From the NCBI RefSeq assembly GCF_004028235.1, contig NZ_CP035037.1:2170001-2234000 (forward strand): a stretch of 64,000 nucleotides of DNA, given 5' to 3'. The DNA comes from Leucobacter muris. Lineage in GTDB: Bacteria; Actinomycetota; Actinomycetes; Actinomycetales; Microbacteriaceae. A model generated the notes under the pieces. It was not told the DNA's origin. It saw only the letters and a list, made by a program, of their open reading frames with translations, and ran no database searches. The position numbers and the translations under genes are program-made. Shown one piece after another: positions 8,354 through 16,647 of the stretch (the first letter of the stretch is position 1; each line of letters begins with the position of its first letter).

Positions 8354-9930
8354 TAGCGCTCGCCGGCCAGCACGAACTTCGCGCCCTGCTCGCCGATCAG
8401 CACCGCGGGGGCGTTCGTGTTGCCCGTCGTGACGCGCGGCATGACCGAGGCGTCGATCACGCGCAGGCCGTCGACGCCGTGCACCGCGAGCCGCGGCGAC
8501 ACCACGGCCAGCTCATCGACGCCCATCTTGCAGGTGCCGACCTGGTGATGGTAGGTCGCGAGCGTGCCCCGCACGTAGTCGACCAGGTCGTCGCCGTCGC
8601 CCACTGACGGACCGGGGTACACCTCGGTCGCGCCCCAGCCGCCCTCGTCGGGCGCCGCGGCGAGCGCCGCCTGGCTGCCGATGCGCCGGCACTGCCGCAC
8701 CGACGCGACGAGCGACTCCACATCGTGCTCGGCCGTGAGCGCCTGCGGATCGATCACCAGCGGATCGCCGGGGTTCGGGCCCGACAACCGGATCTCGCCC
8801 CGCGACTCCGGCGTCACGAGCCCCGCCATGAGCGAGAAGCCGTTCGCGCCCCGGGGCTCGAGGAAGTCGCCGTACATCGGCACCGAGAAGTTGATGGGCT
8901 GCGTGTCCGGGCGATCCAGCTCCTCCCTGCTCTTCCAGAACAGGTGCGACTGCGTCACCGACACCCCCTCGCGCGGCGGGTCGATGGGCTTCTCGGTATC
9001 GAAGATCACCGGGGCGAGGTAGTGGTCGTGCAGGTTCTTGCCCACGCCCGGAAGGTCGACGCGCGGCTCGATCCCCGCCTCGCGCAGCTCGTCGGCGGGG
9101 CCGATCCCGCTGCGCAGCAGCACCCGGGGCGAATCGATCGCGCCGGCCGCGAGGATCACCTCGTCGGCGCGCAGCTCACGCACCTCGTCGCCCTGCGCGA
9201 ACCGCACTCCCACCACGCGGGGGCGCTCCCCCTCGACCTCGTCGTCGAAGATCAGCTCGTGCACGTGGCAGCCGACCTCGACCCTGATGCGATCCCGAGC
9301 CGGCTTCACGTACGCCATGTAGGTGTTCAGCCGCTTGCCGTCGCGCGCCGTGATCTGCTGCTGCGAGACCCCCTCGATCGAGGCGCCGTTGTAATCGGGG
9401 TTGCGGGGCAGCCCCTCCTCGACCGCGGCCTCGATGATCGACTCCTGGATCGGCGACAGCTCGTAGTCGTCGGTGACGTCGAGCAGGCCTTCGGCGCCGT
9501 GCAGCGCCGGCTCCCCGCCGCCGCGGTAGTTCTCGATCGCGCGGTAGACGGGCAGCACGTCGTCCCACGCCCAGCCGTCGTTGCCGAGCGAGGCCCAGTG
9601 GTCGAAGTCCTGCGGCACGCAGCGCACCCAGATCATCGCGTTGAGCGAGTGGGATCCGCCCAGCACCTTGCCGCGCGGCCAGTGCAGGCGGTGACCGTTC
9701 GCGCCCGGCTGCGGCACCGTGTAGTAGTCCCAGTCGTCGGGCGAGTGCCACAGCTCGCCCATGCGGCTGAGGTCGTGGATCGCGGGGTTCGTGTCCTCCC
9801 CGCCCGCCTCGAGCAGGGTCACCTCGGCCCCGGCATCGGCGAGCCGGCGTGCGACCACCGAACCGGCCGAGCCGGCCCCGACGACGATCGCGCTCTTCGG
9901 GGCGCGCGCAGATCCAGAATGCTCCGACAT
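8353..9930 (-). CDS. GMC-family FAD oxidoreductase (choline dehydrogenase-like)
   Basis: FAD-dependent alcohol oxidase/dehydrogenase, 525 aa, within the usual size of the family. The FAD-binding GxGxxG motif is IVVGAGSAGSVVARRL near residue 15; the GMC signature is HWPRGKVLGGSHSLNAMIWVRC near residue 85; the second signature is GAIDSPRVLLRSGIG near residue 260; the catalytic His region is TYHHQVGTCKMG; and the C-terminus VIDASVMPRVTTGNTNAP is characteristic. It is transcribed away from the TetR at 10241, a likely regulator, and is followed by an overlapping SDR gene. Confidence 0.94.
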   Translation of the reverse strand: MSEHSGSARAPKSAIVVGAGSAGSVVARRLADAGAEVTLLEAGGEDTNPAIHDLSRMGELWHSPDDWDYYTVPQPGANGHRLHWPRGKVLGGSHSLNAMIWVRCVPQDFDHWASLGNDGWAWDDVLPVYRAIENYRGGGEPALHGAEGLLDVTDDYELSPIQESIIEAAVEEGLPRNPDYNGASIEGVSQQQITARDGKRLNTYMAYVKPARDRIRVEVGCHVHELIFDDEVEGERPRVVGVRFAQGDEVRELRADEVILAAGAIDSPRVLLRSGIGPADELREAGIEPRVDLPGVGKNLHDHYLAPVIFDTEKPIDPPREGVSVTQSHLFWKSREELDRPDTQPINFSVPMYGDFLEPRGANGFSLMAGLVTPESRGEIRLSGPNPGDPLVIDPQALTAEHDVESLVASVRQCRRIGSQAALAAAPDEGGWGATEVYPGPSVGDGDDLVDYVRGTLATYHHQVGTCKMGVDELAVVSPRLAVHGVDGLRVIDASVMPRVTTGNTNAPAVLIGEQGAKFVLAGER

Positions 9931-10240
9931 CAGAACTCCTCTCGCGTGCGGCTCCTTCGCCGCACCCCGCTCAGCCTCCCACCGCCCGCGCCCCGCGTCG
10001 AGAGCGGCCGCGGAGTCGTGCTCGCAGGAGCAAGCGCCCTGCCGCTGCGGTCAATCGACGCCGGGCGGGGCAGGGCGGGCGCCGAAAGGCGAGAAACGCG
10101 CCTCGGGGGCCGGGATGTGATGCGTTTTCCGCCTCTCGACGGGCGGGCGCGGGAGCGGGCGGATCGCGGACGCCGAGCGTCCGGGCCCCGTTTTCGTCTA
10201 CACTGGAGGAGAAAACCAACGCTCGCCGGAGGATGCCTCA
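9931..10240. promoter_or_regulatory. Divergent intergenic region with three inverted repeats
   Basis: No gene is seen in this 310-bp region between the GMC oxidoreductase (-) and the TetR (+). It holds GGACGC-CGA-GCGTCC (10168-10182, perfect 6-bp arms), GTTTTC-N15-GAAAAC (10190-10216) just ahead of the TetR start, and a larger imperfect repeat (10088-10099 with 10122-10133). These are candidate operators for the adjacent TetR; none is proven. Confidence 0.45.
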
Positions 10241-10831
10241 ATGCCGAAGATCATCGACCACGACCAGCGACGCAAGGAGATCGTCGACGTCACCTGGCAG
10301 CTCATCGTGGAGGGCGGCATCGAGGCCGCCACCATGCGCGAGATCGCGTCGCGCGCCGGGTTCGCGAACGGCGCGCTCAAGCACTACTTCTCGGGCAAGG
10401 ACGCCATCATCGAGGGCGCCTACGAGCGCTCGCTGAACCGAATCCGCGATCGGCTGCAGAAGCACGTCGAGGGCAAGCGCGGCATCGAGGCCCTCGAGAT
10501 GTCGATGCGCTACACGCTGCCCACCAACGAAGACGCCACCGCCGCCCGCGTGCTGCTCTCGTTCTGGGAGCGCTGCGCGTTCAGCAGCGAGATCGACCAC
10601 GACTACGGCGAGCACCTCACCGACTGGAAGGCCGGGTACCTGCAGTACCTGCGCGAGGGCCGCGAAGACGGCGACGTGGTCACCGAGACCCCCGACGAGC
10701 AGCTGGTCAGCGAGATCGTGCTCATGAACATCGGCGCGACCGTCACCCGCGTCGTCAGCCCCGAGCACCTCAACAGCGCCGTGCTCGACGCGCAGGTCAC
10801 CGACTTCGTCGCGCGCCTGCGCCGCGCCTGA
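10241..10831 (+). CDS. TetR-family transcriptional regulator
   Basis: 196-aa repressor. The helix-turn-helix occupies about residues 10-55 (EAATMREIASRAGFANGALKHYFSGKDAII), followed by a BetI-like C-terminal domain (LLSFWERCAFSSEID). GGAGG upstream supports the ATG. It lies between the GMC/SDR operon (divergent) and the large catabolic cluster that starts on its right, so it could control either or both. The inducer is not predictable. Confidence 0.92.
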   Translation: MPKIIDHDQRRKEIVDVTWQLIVEGGIEAATMREIASRAGFANGALKHYFSGKDAIIEGAYERSLNRIRDRLQKHVEGKRGIEALEMSMRYTLPTNEDATAARVLLSFWERCAFSSEIDHDYGEHLTDWKAGYLQYLREGREDGDVVTETPDEQLVSEIVLMNIGATVTRVVSPEHLNSAVLDAQVTDFVARLRRA

Positions 10832-10897
10832 GGCGAGGCCGCTCGCCGGGCCGCGCGGCGCTCGGCAACTCGCGCAGCTCAGCGCACCGTGCGGCGC

Positions 10898-10930
10898 TCG
10901 GCAAGCCGCACCCCGGGCCGAGCTTGCCGA
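10898..10930. terminator. Hairpin between converging TetR and phosphotriesterase genes
   Basis: TCGGCAAGC (10898-10906) pairs perfectly with GCTTGCCGA (10922-10930). It lies between two converging stops. A direct repeat of CGGCGCTCGGCAA (about 10854 and 10893) is part of the same stretch. Confidence 0.45.
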
Positions 10931-10986
10931 AGCGGCCGGCCCGGCACCCGCTCCCCGAGTTCGCCGCAGGAGCCCGGCCGCCGGCC

Positions 10987-12129
10987 TCAGCTCATCCGGG
11001 GCGCGCGGAAGGCGAGCACGCGCGCAGGATTCTCGACTATCATGCGGTCGAGCGCCTCGGGCGTCACGCCGAACTCGGCGAGCACGGGCAGGAAGTGGTC
11101 GACCACGTAGCCGTAGCCGTGCCCGCCGTAGCGCCGCAGCTGCACGCGCTGGCAGACGTCGCCGCCCAGCACGAGCTGCGAGCCCCAGCCGTCGGCGACG
11201 AGTTCCGCGAAGCCGCGCGCCACGGATCGATCGGTGAACGGGAAGAGCGTGCCCCACGGGCTGCCCGTCGTGCCGAGGAAGTCGGCCTCGACGGTGGCGC
11301 CGCGGGCCAGCAGGCGCCGGGCGAGCGGCATGTCGTCGGCGATCGATCCCGCGTGCCCGAAGACGACGGAGCGGGGGTCGGCTCCCTCCTCCTCGAGCGC
11401 GTCGAGCACGCGCAGCTTCGCCTCGCCGAAGCCGCCCATGTGCAGGGTGATCGGCGCGCCGGTGATCGCGGAGGCGCGCCCCGCGGCGCGCACGCTGCGC
11501 ATCTCCTGGGGGTCGACGGGATCGCCCTCGGCGCCGACCTCGCCGATGATGCCGGATCGGATCCCGGCGCCGCCCGCCCCGCATACGGCCCCGTCCGTCC
11601 CGCCCGCGGCGCCCACGACGATGTCGCGCACGATCTCGGCGGCGAGTTCCTCGATGCTGCGTTCGGCGAAGCCGGAGGGCAGCAGATCCTTCTGGTACCA
11701 GCCGCACCCCATCACGATGTCGAGGCCCGAGGCGCGGCTGAGTCGGGCGAGCGCCCGCGCGTCGCGGCCCACGCCGTTCGGGGTCACCTCCACCATCGTG
11801 CCGCCGCCCTGCCGCACGAAGTCGCCCACCTCGTCGAGTGCGGTGTCGAAGTCTCCGAGCACGTCGTTGTCGGCGTTGGGCCGGCCGCGGCGCACGGCGG
11901 CGAGCGTGTCGAGGGTGAGCGGATCCCGGGCCGCGGCGTCCCACTCGCCCGGGCGCGGGTTCGGCGTGTGCGCGGGTCTCCGGATGTCGAGGAAGATGTG
12001 CTCGTGCATGAGCGTCGGTCCGAGCGTCTCGGGGCGCACGGGCCCGAGCACGGTCTGCACGAGGCCCTCGAGGTTCGGGATCTCGAGGCCGTCGAGCGCG
12101 GATGCGGGCGGCGCGATGCGATCCCTCAT
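10987..12129 (-). CDS. Phosphotriesterase-family metal-dependent hydrolase (lactonase-like)
   Basis: 380-aa amidohydrolase-superfamily TIM barrel. Metal ligands are all visible: H42 and H44 in LMHEHIFL, E197 in IIGEVGAEG where many members have a carboxylated Lys, H230 in ITLHMG, H259 in VFGHAG and D324 in LGGDVCQ. Family members hydrolyse lactones, amides or phosphotriesters; a lactone or ester intermediate is most likely given the esterases nearby. The ATG overlaps the stop of the preceding paralogue (ATGA), coupling the two products. The bridging Glu resembles the phosphotriesterase homology proteins rather than true phosphotriesterases. Confidence 0.9.
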   Translation of the reverse strand: MRDRIAPPASALDGLEIPNLEGLVQTVLGPVRPETLGPTLMHEHIFLDIRRPAHTPNPRPGEWDAAARDPLTLDTLAAVRRGRPNADNDVLGDFDTALDEVGDFVRQGGGTMVEVTPNGVGRDARALARLSRASGLDIVMGCGWYQKDLLPSGFAERSIEELAAEIVRDIVVGAAGGTDGAVCGAGGAGIRSGIIGEVGAEGDPVDPQEMRSVRAAGRASAITGAPITLHMGGFGEAKLRVLDALEEEGADPRSVVFGHAGSIADDMPLARRLLARGATVEADFLGTTGSPWGTLFPFTDRSVARGFAELVADGWGSQLVLGGDVCQRVQLRRYGGHGYGYVVDHFLPVLAEFGVTPEALDRMIVENPARVLAFRAPRMS

Positions 12130-13352
12130 TCCCCTGCTCCCTCGTCCGTCGCGCGCGCGAGCACGCGCGCCGCGTTGCTTCCGCCGACCGCCGCGACGAG
12201 TTCGTCGTCGGCGCCCAGCATGCGCAGGTAGGGCAGGAACTGCGTCGCGACGAACTCGAGACCGTTGCCCCCGTAGGCGGTGAGGCGGTGCTTGTTGCGG
12301 ATGCCGCTGCTGAGCAGCACCCGGTGCGCCGCGCCCGCCGCCGCGCTGCGCAGGATCGCCGCGGCGAGGTCGTGGTCGGAGATGACGGTGCGCACGTTCG
12401 GGATGCGCCCCAGCTGGTCGAAGCAGATCGCGGTGCCGAGGCCGAGCAGCGCGTCGAGGCGGCCGTGGTCGACTCCCGATCCCGCCGCGTCGGCGATGAC
12501 ACCCGCGGCGCCCAGCAGGACCACGCGCGAGCGGTCGAGACCGGCCGCGTCGACCGCGTCGAGCGCCCGCTCGAGCGCCGCCAGCGTCGCGTCGCCCGCG
12601 GCGTGCGGGGGCGCCACCTCCCAGGGGTCGGGCCGCGGCGAGAGGACGAGCGCGGCTCCGGCGGCGCTCGCCGCCCGGGCCGCGACGACGAGCAGGGCGA
12701 GGGCGCGATCCGCGTCGGCGAGCTCGGCGGCCTCGGGGCTCGCGGAGGCTCCGGGGCTTCTCGGCCGTGCGGCGCCTCCGGCGCGCGCGTCGAGGGGCAG
12801 CGGGATCGCGCCCACAACGCCGGCGGGATGCTCGGTCGCGCGCAGCTCGGCGGCGATCCTGCGCCCCACCGCATCGGGGTCGAGCGGCCCTGGATCGCTC
12901 GCTCCGTCGCCCGGCGCACCACTCGGAGACGAGCCCGCGGACCGGGATCCGGACCCGGATCCGATCCCGCCATCCGTGCCGCGCACGATCGCGACGCCGC
13001 TCGCGCGGCTCAGGCACGCGAGTGCGGCGGGCTCGGCGGTGGAGCCCTCGCCCGCGATCGCCACGAGCGCGGCGGATCGCCCGGTCTCGGTGCCGGCGGC
13101 CGCCGCGAGCTCGTCGACCGCGGCCTCGGCGGCATCCGCCTCGATGGTGCGGTCATCGGTGTTGACCGCGCCCAGCATCAGTCTGCCGAGCATCGGCATG
13201 CCCACCGCGACGCGCTCGAACTCGGCCTCGCTCGCCGGCACGCCGGCGTTGCCGAGCCGCTGGGGCGGCGCGCAGAGCAGCGTCTCGGCGGCGAGCACGG
13301 AGTCGAGGGCGCCCGCCTCGACGGGCCCCAGCACGGTGGTGACGGTGGGCAT
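12126..13352 (-). CDS. Phosphotriesterase-like pseudoenzyme lacking all metal ligands
   Basis: 408-aa paralogue of the protein encoded just downstream. The frames align over most of the barrel (for example LSRASGVAIV with LSRASGLDIV, and RLTAYGGNG with QLRRYGGHG), but every ligand is replaced: the HxH becomes A22 and T24 (AAETLL), the bridging Glu becomes Ala in VVGAIPL, the two later His become Ser (VLSPRP) and Ala (LLGAAG), and the Asp becomes Gly (LSSGIRN). A Gly/Ser/Pro-rich insert follows residue 130. An intact frame of full length and ATGA coupling to the active paralogue argue for a kept role, such as a structural or regulatory partner. The reaction, if any, is unknown. Confidence 0.8.
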   Translation of the reverse strand: MPTVTTVLGPVEAGALDSVLAAETLLCAPPQRLGNAGVPASEAEFERVAVGMPMLGRLMLGAVNTDDRTIEADAAEAAVDELAAAAGTETGRSAALVAIAGEGSTAEPAALACLSRASGVAIVRGTDGGIGSGSGSRSAGSSPSGAPGDGASDPGPLDPDAVGRRIAAELRATEHPAGVVGAIPLPLDARAGGAARPRSPGASASPEAAELADADRALALLVVAARAASAAGAALVLSPRPDPWEVAPPHAAGDATLAALERALDAVDAAGLDRSRVVLLGAAGVIADAAGSGVDHGRLDALLGLGTAICFDQLGRIPNVRTVISDHDLAAAILRSAAAGAAHRVLLSSGIRNKHRLTAYGGNGLEFVATQFLPYLRMLGADDELVAAVGGSNAARVLARATDEGAGE

Positions 13353-13362
13353 GCCGGTGGGC

Positions 13363-14337
13363 TCAGACGGCGGTCGCGACGAGCACGCGCGGGCTGCCGG
13401 GAAGCGCGACCAGGCGGTCGACCTTCCAGCCGGTCTCGGCCAGCCAGCCCTCGACCTGGGCGATCGGGTAGACGACGGTGCCGTCGATGTTGAAGTACTC
13501 GCCGGCGTGCAGGGCGTCGATGGGGCGCTGGGTCTCGTCCTCGTCGAGGAAGAAGTCGAGCAGCATGAGCGTGGCGCCCTCGGCCGCGGCGCCGCGGGAC
13601 GCGCGCAGGATGGCGACGTTCTGCGCCTCGTCGAAGCGGTGCAGCACGTGGGTGAGCAGCACGAGGTCGTGCTCGCCGCCGGGCTCCGTCGACTCGGTGG
13701 GGCCCTCCTCGAGCGAGACGCGGTCGGAGACGCCCGCCTGCTCGGCGGCCTCGGCGATGCCGTCGGTGAATCCGGGCGCGTAGACGAAGCGGGTGGTGAG
13801 CTCGGGGTTCTGCTGCATCGCGACGACCGAGAAACCGGCGGCGAGGCCGCCGAAGTCGAGGGCGCTGCGGTACTGCGAGAAGTCGAAGGCCTCGCCGAAC
13901 TGCTCGGCGTGCAGCGCGTTGTAGGTCATCACGCCGGCCATGAAGTCGCCCCAGCCGGCCTCGTCGAGGTCGAGGGTGCCGGCCTCGTCGGTGTCGACGG
14001 TCCTCTCGTAGCCGAGCCACTGCTTGTAGCTGATGTCGCCGAGGAAGGCGATGAACGGGGTGAGGTCGATCTCGCCCGCGCCGGAGAGGTACTTCTCTGC
14101 GTCGGCCTCGAGCGAGTAGGCGCCGTTCTCGCGGCGCAGCAGGCCGAGGCTGTTCATGGCGTCGGCGAGGGTGCGCACCTGACGCTCGGAGTGCTGGGTG
14201 GCGGCGGCGAGCTCGGAGAGGTTCCGGGGGCCGTCGGCGAGGGCCTTGAAGATGCCGATGCGGGCGGCGTTGTCGAGCTGCTTCGCTCCCATGAAGCCGA
14301 TGGCGATGTCGACGATGCGTGCGGGGGTTGCGGTCAT
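13363..14337 (-). CDS. O-methyltransferase-fold protein with unusual SAM-binding motif
   Basis: 324-aa protein of the plant/antibiotic O-methyltransferase family: N-terminal winged-helix dimerisation domain (IGIFKALADGPRNLSELAAATQ, residues 27-48) and a C-terminal Rossmann domain. LLTHVLHRFDEAQNVAIL (about 227-244) and LLDFFLDEDETQRP are well conserved. The glycine-rich SAM loop, normally DVGGGxG, reads DFGGLAAG (161-168), and the acidic residue after strand 2, normally DLP, reads YAP (186-188). It may bind SAM poorly or use the fold for another reaction. It is first in the minus-strand operon with the two phosphotriesterase-like genes. Confidence 0.82.
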   Translation of the reverse strand: MTATPARIVDIAIGFMGAKQLDNAARIGIFKALADGPRNLSELAAATQHSERQVRTLADAMNSLGLLRRENGAYSLEADAEKYLSGAGEIDLTPFIAFLGDISYKQWLGYERTVDTDEAGTLDLDEAGWGDFMAGVMTYNALHAEQFGEAFDFSQYRSALDFGGLAAGFSVVAMQQNPELTTRFVYAPGFTDGIAEAAEQAGVSDRVSLEEGPTESTEPGGEHDLVLLTHVLHRFDEAQNVAILRASRGAAAEGATLMLLDFFLDEDETQRPIDALHAGEYFNIDGTVVYPIAQVEGWLAETGWKVDRLVALPGSPRVLVATAV

Positions 14338-14413
14338 GCGAGTCGTTCCTTACGATTCAGGGCCGCCCCGGTCGATCGGGACGACGGTGTCCGTGGTGTG
14401 GCCTGCCGGAAAC

Positions 14414-14427
14414 TCTACATACGTAGA
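14414..14427. promoter_or_regulatory. Shared motif site TCTAC-N3-CGTA (copy 1)
   Basis: TCTACATACGTAGA is a near-perfect palindrome (12 of 14 positions) in the AT-richer divergent region between the methyltransferase-like gene and the alpha/beta hydrolase gene. A 15-base extension (to 14428) matches 14 of 15 bases at 19020-19034 on the other strand. The related TTTATTTTCTAC lies at 14453-14464. It is a candidate operator of the whole cluster. Confidence 0.6.
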
Positions 14428-14616
14428 CACAAAAAGTCCAGCGGCGCTGCGGTTTATTTTCTACTAGCACAGAAAAACAGGGGAGGGGTGCCGATGCACT
14501 CGAGCAGCCGCGAGCAGCCCGGGTGCAACCGGTCTTCACTCGCCTCTCCGGGGCGATCGCACCGCGTCCCCTGACCCCGCCCTCCGTTGCACCGCTTCAC
14601 CGTCGAAAGGTCGATC

Positions 14617-15339
14617 ATGGCTCTCACCGTCCACCGTTTCCCCGCCGAGGGTTCGCAGCAGCCTCCCGTCGTGCTGCTGCACGGCTTCGCATCGAGCGCG
14701 GCCGACGACTTCCTGACCACCGGCTGGGTCGACTCGCTGCGCGCCGCGGGTCGCACCGTCGTCGCCATCGACCTGCCGGGCCACGGCGAGAGCCCGGCCG
14801 TCGCCTCCGCCGCAGACGCCTCGACCTCGGCCGTCGTCGCCGCGATCCTCGATGCCGCCGCGAGCGCCGCCCCCGAGGGCGACCTCGACGTCATCGCGTA
14901 CTCGCTGGGCTCGCGCCTCGCGTGGGAGCTGCCCGCCGCGTCGCCGCGGGTGCGCCGCCTCGTGCTCGGCGGACTCAGTGTGTTCGAGCCCTTCGCCGCG
15001 GTCGACCCCGCCGAGCTCGAGGCCGTGCTCGGCGGCGCCGAACCCGCCGACCCGCTCGTCGGCATGATGGCCGGCATGATCTCGGTCCCCGGCCGCGACA
15101 CCGCGTCGCTCGCGAAGCTGATCCCGGGCCTCGCGAGCGAGCCCTTCGCGCCGCAGAACGGCGGCCCCGAGGTGCCGACGCTCTTCGTCGCGGGCAGCGA
15201 CGACCAGATGACGCAGGGCGTCGAGCAGCTCGTCGATGCGCTGCCCCAGGCCTCGCTCACCCACGTGCCGGGCGACCACCGGGCGGCGCTCGACAGCCCC
15301 GAGTTCCGCGAGGCCGCGATCCACTTCCTCGCCCAGTAG
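14617..15339 (+). CDS. Alpha/beta-fold hydrolase
   Basis: 240-aa serine hydrolase. Visible are the oxyanion-hole LLHGFAS, the nucleophile elbow AYSLGS near residue 100, an Asp in VAGSDDQM and the catalytic His in VPGDHRAAL close to the C-terminus. The ATG at 14617 follows GAAAGG; an upstream in-frame TTG-type start would only add ten residues. It is transcribed divergently from the methyltransferase/phosphotriesterase operon across the shared motif. It probably cleaves an ester, lactone or C-C bond in the same pathway; the substrate is unknown. Confidence 0.9.
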   Translation: MALTVHRFPAEGSQQPPVVLLHGFASSAADDFLTTGWVDSLRAAGRTVVAIDLPGHGESPAVASAADASTSAVVAAILDAAASAAPEGDLDVIAYSLGSRLAWELPAASPRVRRLVLGGLSVFEPFAAVDPAELEAVLGGAEPADPLVGMMAGMISVPGRDTASLAKLIPGLASEPFAPQNGGPEVPTLFVAGSDDQMTQGVEQLVDALPQASLTHVPGDHRAALDSPEFREAAIHFLAQ

Positions 15340-15350
15340 AACGGATCATC

Positions 15351-15426
15351 GAGTCGGCCCGGAATGATCGAGTCGGCCCGGAGCTCGCGCGAATTCCAGG
15401 CCGACTCGGTACGAACGGGCCGACTC
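15351..15426. repeat. Short direct and inverted repeats between converging genes
   Basis: GAGTCGGCCCG occurs at 15351-15361 and 15370-15380, and its complement CGGGCCGACTC at 15416-15426; GGCCGACTC occurs again at 15399-15407. They can form alternative hairpins between the stops of the alpha/beta hydrolase (+) and aldo-keto reductase (-) genes, consistent with a bidirectional terminator. Confidence 0.45.
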
Positions 15427-15491
15427 ATCGGGTTGGGCCACGCGACGGGCGGCGCGCACCAGGACGGCGCGCACCAGGGCGGCGGGCCGGG

Positions 15492-16490
15492 CTACGCGAC
15501 GGGTGGCGCCCAGACCCCGTCGGCGCGCACCTCGCGGTCGAGCCACAGCTCGGCGGCGGCCTCGCGGATCCCCTGCGCGCCCACCCGCTCGAGCAGCGGG
15601 ATCGCACCGAGGTTGTCGTCGAACTGCCGCACGCTCGAGGCGCCGAAGAGCACGTTCGCGGTGGCGGGGTTGGCGAGGCAGAACGCGATGCCGAGCTGCG
15701 CCGGGGTCGCGTCGAACGACGCCGCGATGCGCTGCACCTCGGGATACGCGGCGACGATGCGCTCGCGGATGCCGCCCACGTCGGCGCCGATCTTGCGCTG
15801 CGGGCTGAGCTTGCCGACGAGGATGCCGCCCTCGAAGGCGTCGGAGGCCTGCAGTGCGAGCGTGCCCTCGTCGAACCAGCGGCCGTAGAACTCGCCCTCG
15901 GCCATGCTGCGCCGCACGAGCCCGTACTTGAGCTGCGCGAAGCTCGGCGGGGTGAGACCCTCGGCCGCCGCGGTGGCGAGCGCGAGCCGCAGCGACTCCG
16001 TCGGCCAGTTGTTGACCCCCCAGCTCGTGAAGCTGCCGCGGTCGATCTCGGCCTGCACGTCGCGCACCACCTGGGCGATGTCGATGTCGCCCATGAAGTC
16101 GCCCACGACGATCGTGTCGAAGCTCTCGGGCCCGCCCGCGCCGGCTCCGATGCGCTCGAGCGACACGTCCATCTGGCCGGCGAAGCCCGTCTGGGGATAC
16201 TCCCACAGCCACAGCTTGCCGCAGAGCTGGTAGTCGGAGCGGGCGAGCCCGAGCTCGCGGATCGCCTCGCCAAACAGCAGGTCGGTGCGGGAGGCCTCGG
16301 CGTGCGGGCCCATGTTGTAGTAGGCGACGTCAAAGAACGCCGACCCCGCGTCGACGGCGCGGCGCATCAGGGCAAGGCGATCCTCCGCCTCCATGCGATC
16401 CCAGATGTTCCAGGAGCCGAGCGCGAACACCGGCACCTCCGGCCCGCCCGGTCCGAGCTTCCGAGTGGGGACCTTTCCGCTGAACTCCAC
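15492..16490 (-). CDS. Aldo-keto reductase homologue lacking the catalytic His (paralogue A)
   Basis: 332-aa TIM-barrel oxidoreductase homologue. It begins RKLGPGGPEVPVFALGSW, and D54, Y57/Y58 (FFDVAYYNMG) and K92 (LCGKLWL) of the catalytic tetrad are present. The position of the fourth residue, His in DLYLIH-type motifs, is Gly130 (FDTIVVGDFMGD). The C-terminal coenzyme region ANVLFGASSVRQFDDNLGAI is conserved. The paralogue at 20303 shows the same substitution. It faces the SDR gene across the second copy of the shared motif. The substrate and even the direction of the reaction are open. Confidence 0.87.
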   Translation of the reverse strand: MEFSGKVPTRKLGPGGPEVPVFALGSWNIWDRMEAEDRLALMRRAVDAGSAFFDVAYYNMGPHAEASRTDLLFGEAIRELGLARSDYQLCGKLWLWEYPQTGFAGQMDVSLERIGAGAGGPESFDTIVVGDFMGDIDIAQVVRDVQAEIDRGSFTSWGVNNWPTESLRLALATAAAEGLTPPSFAQLKYGLVRRSMAEGEFYGRWFDEGTLALQASDAFEGGILVGKLSPQRKIGADVGGIRERIVAAYPEVQRIAASFDATPAQLGIAFCLANPATANVLFGASSVRQFDDNLGAIPLLERVGAQGIREAAAELWLDREVRADGVWAPPVA

Positions 16491-16547
16491 AACCGCCTCC
16501 TCGCAGTTCTCGGGCGGGGACGCGGATCGTCGCGACCCCGTTGCCCT

Positions 16548-16566
16548 TTTATTTTCTACGATCGTA
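16548..16566. promoter_or_regulatory. Shared motif site TCTAC-N3-CGTA (copy 2)
   Basis: TTTATTTTCTAC (16548-16559) is identical to 14453-14464 and continues into the palindrome TACGATCGTA (16557-16566). It lies in an AT-rich island between divergent aldo-keto reductase and SDR genes. Confidence 0.6.
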
Positions 16567-16647
16567 TAATATAAACGAGGATCGATCCAGTGCCATTCAG
16601 TGGGACGCCAGGGATCGCCCGCACATCAGCACGACGAAGGAGTCACC

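Noticed and set aside
10190..10216. GTTTTC-N15-GAAAAC as a member of the TCTAC-N3-CGT motif family
   Set aside because: It contains TCTAC but lacks the CGT half, so similarity to the cluster motif is not enough to claim it.
8725..12231. A 1168-codon plus-strand open frame
   Set aside because: Runs antisense to the GMC oxidoreductase, over the TetR, and antisense to the phosphotriesterase gene; composition is Arg/His/Val-rich with no motif.
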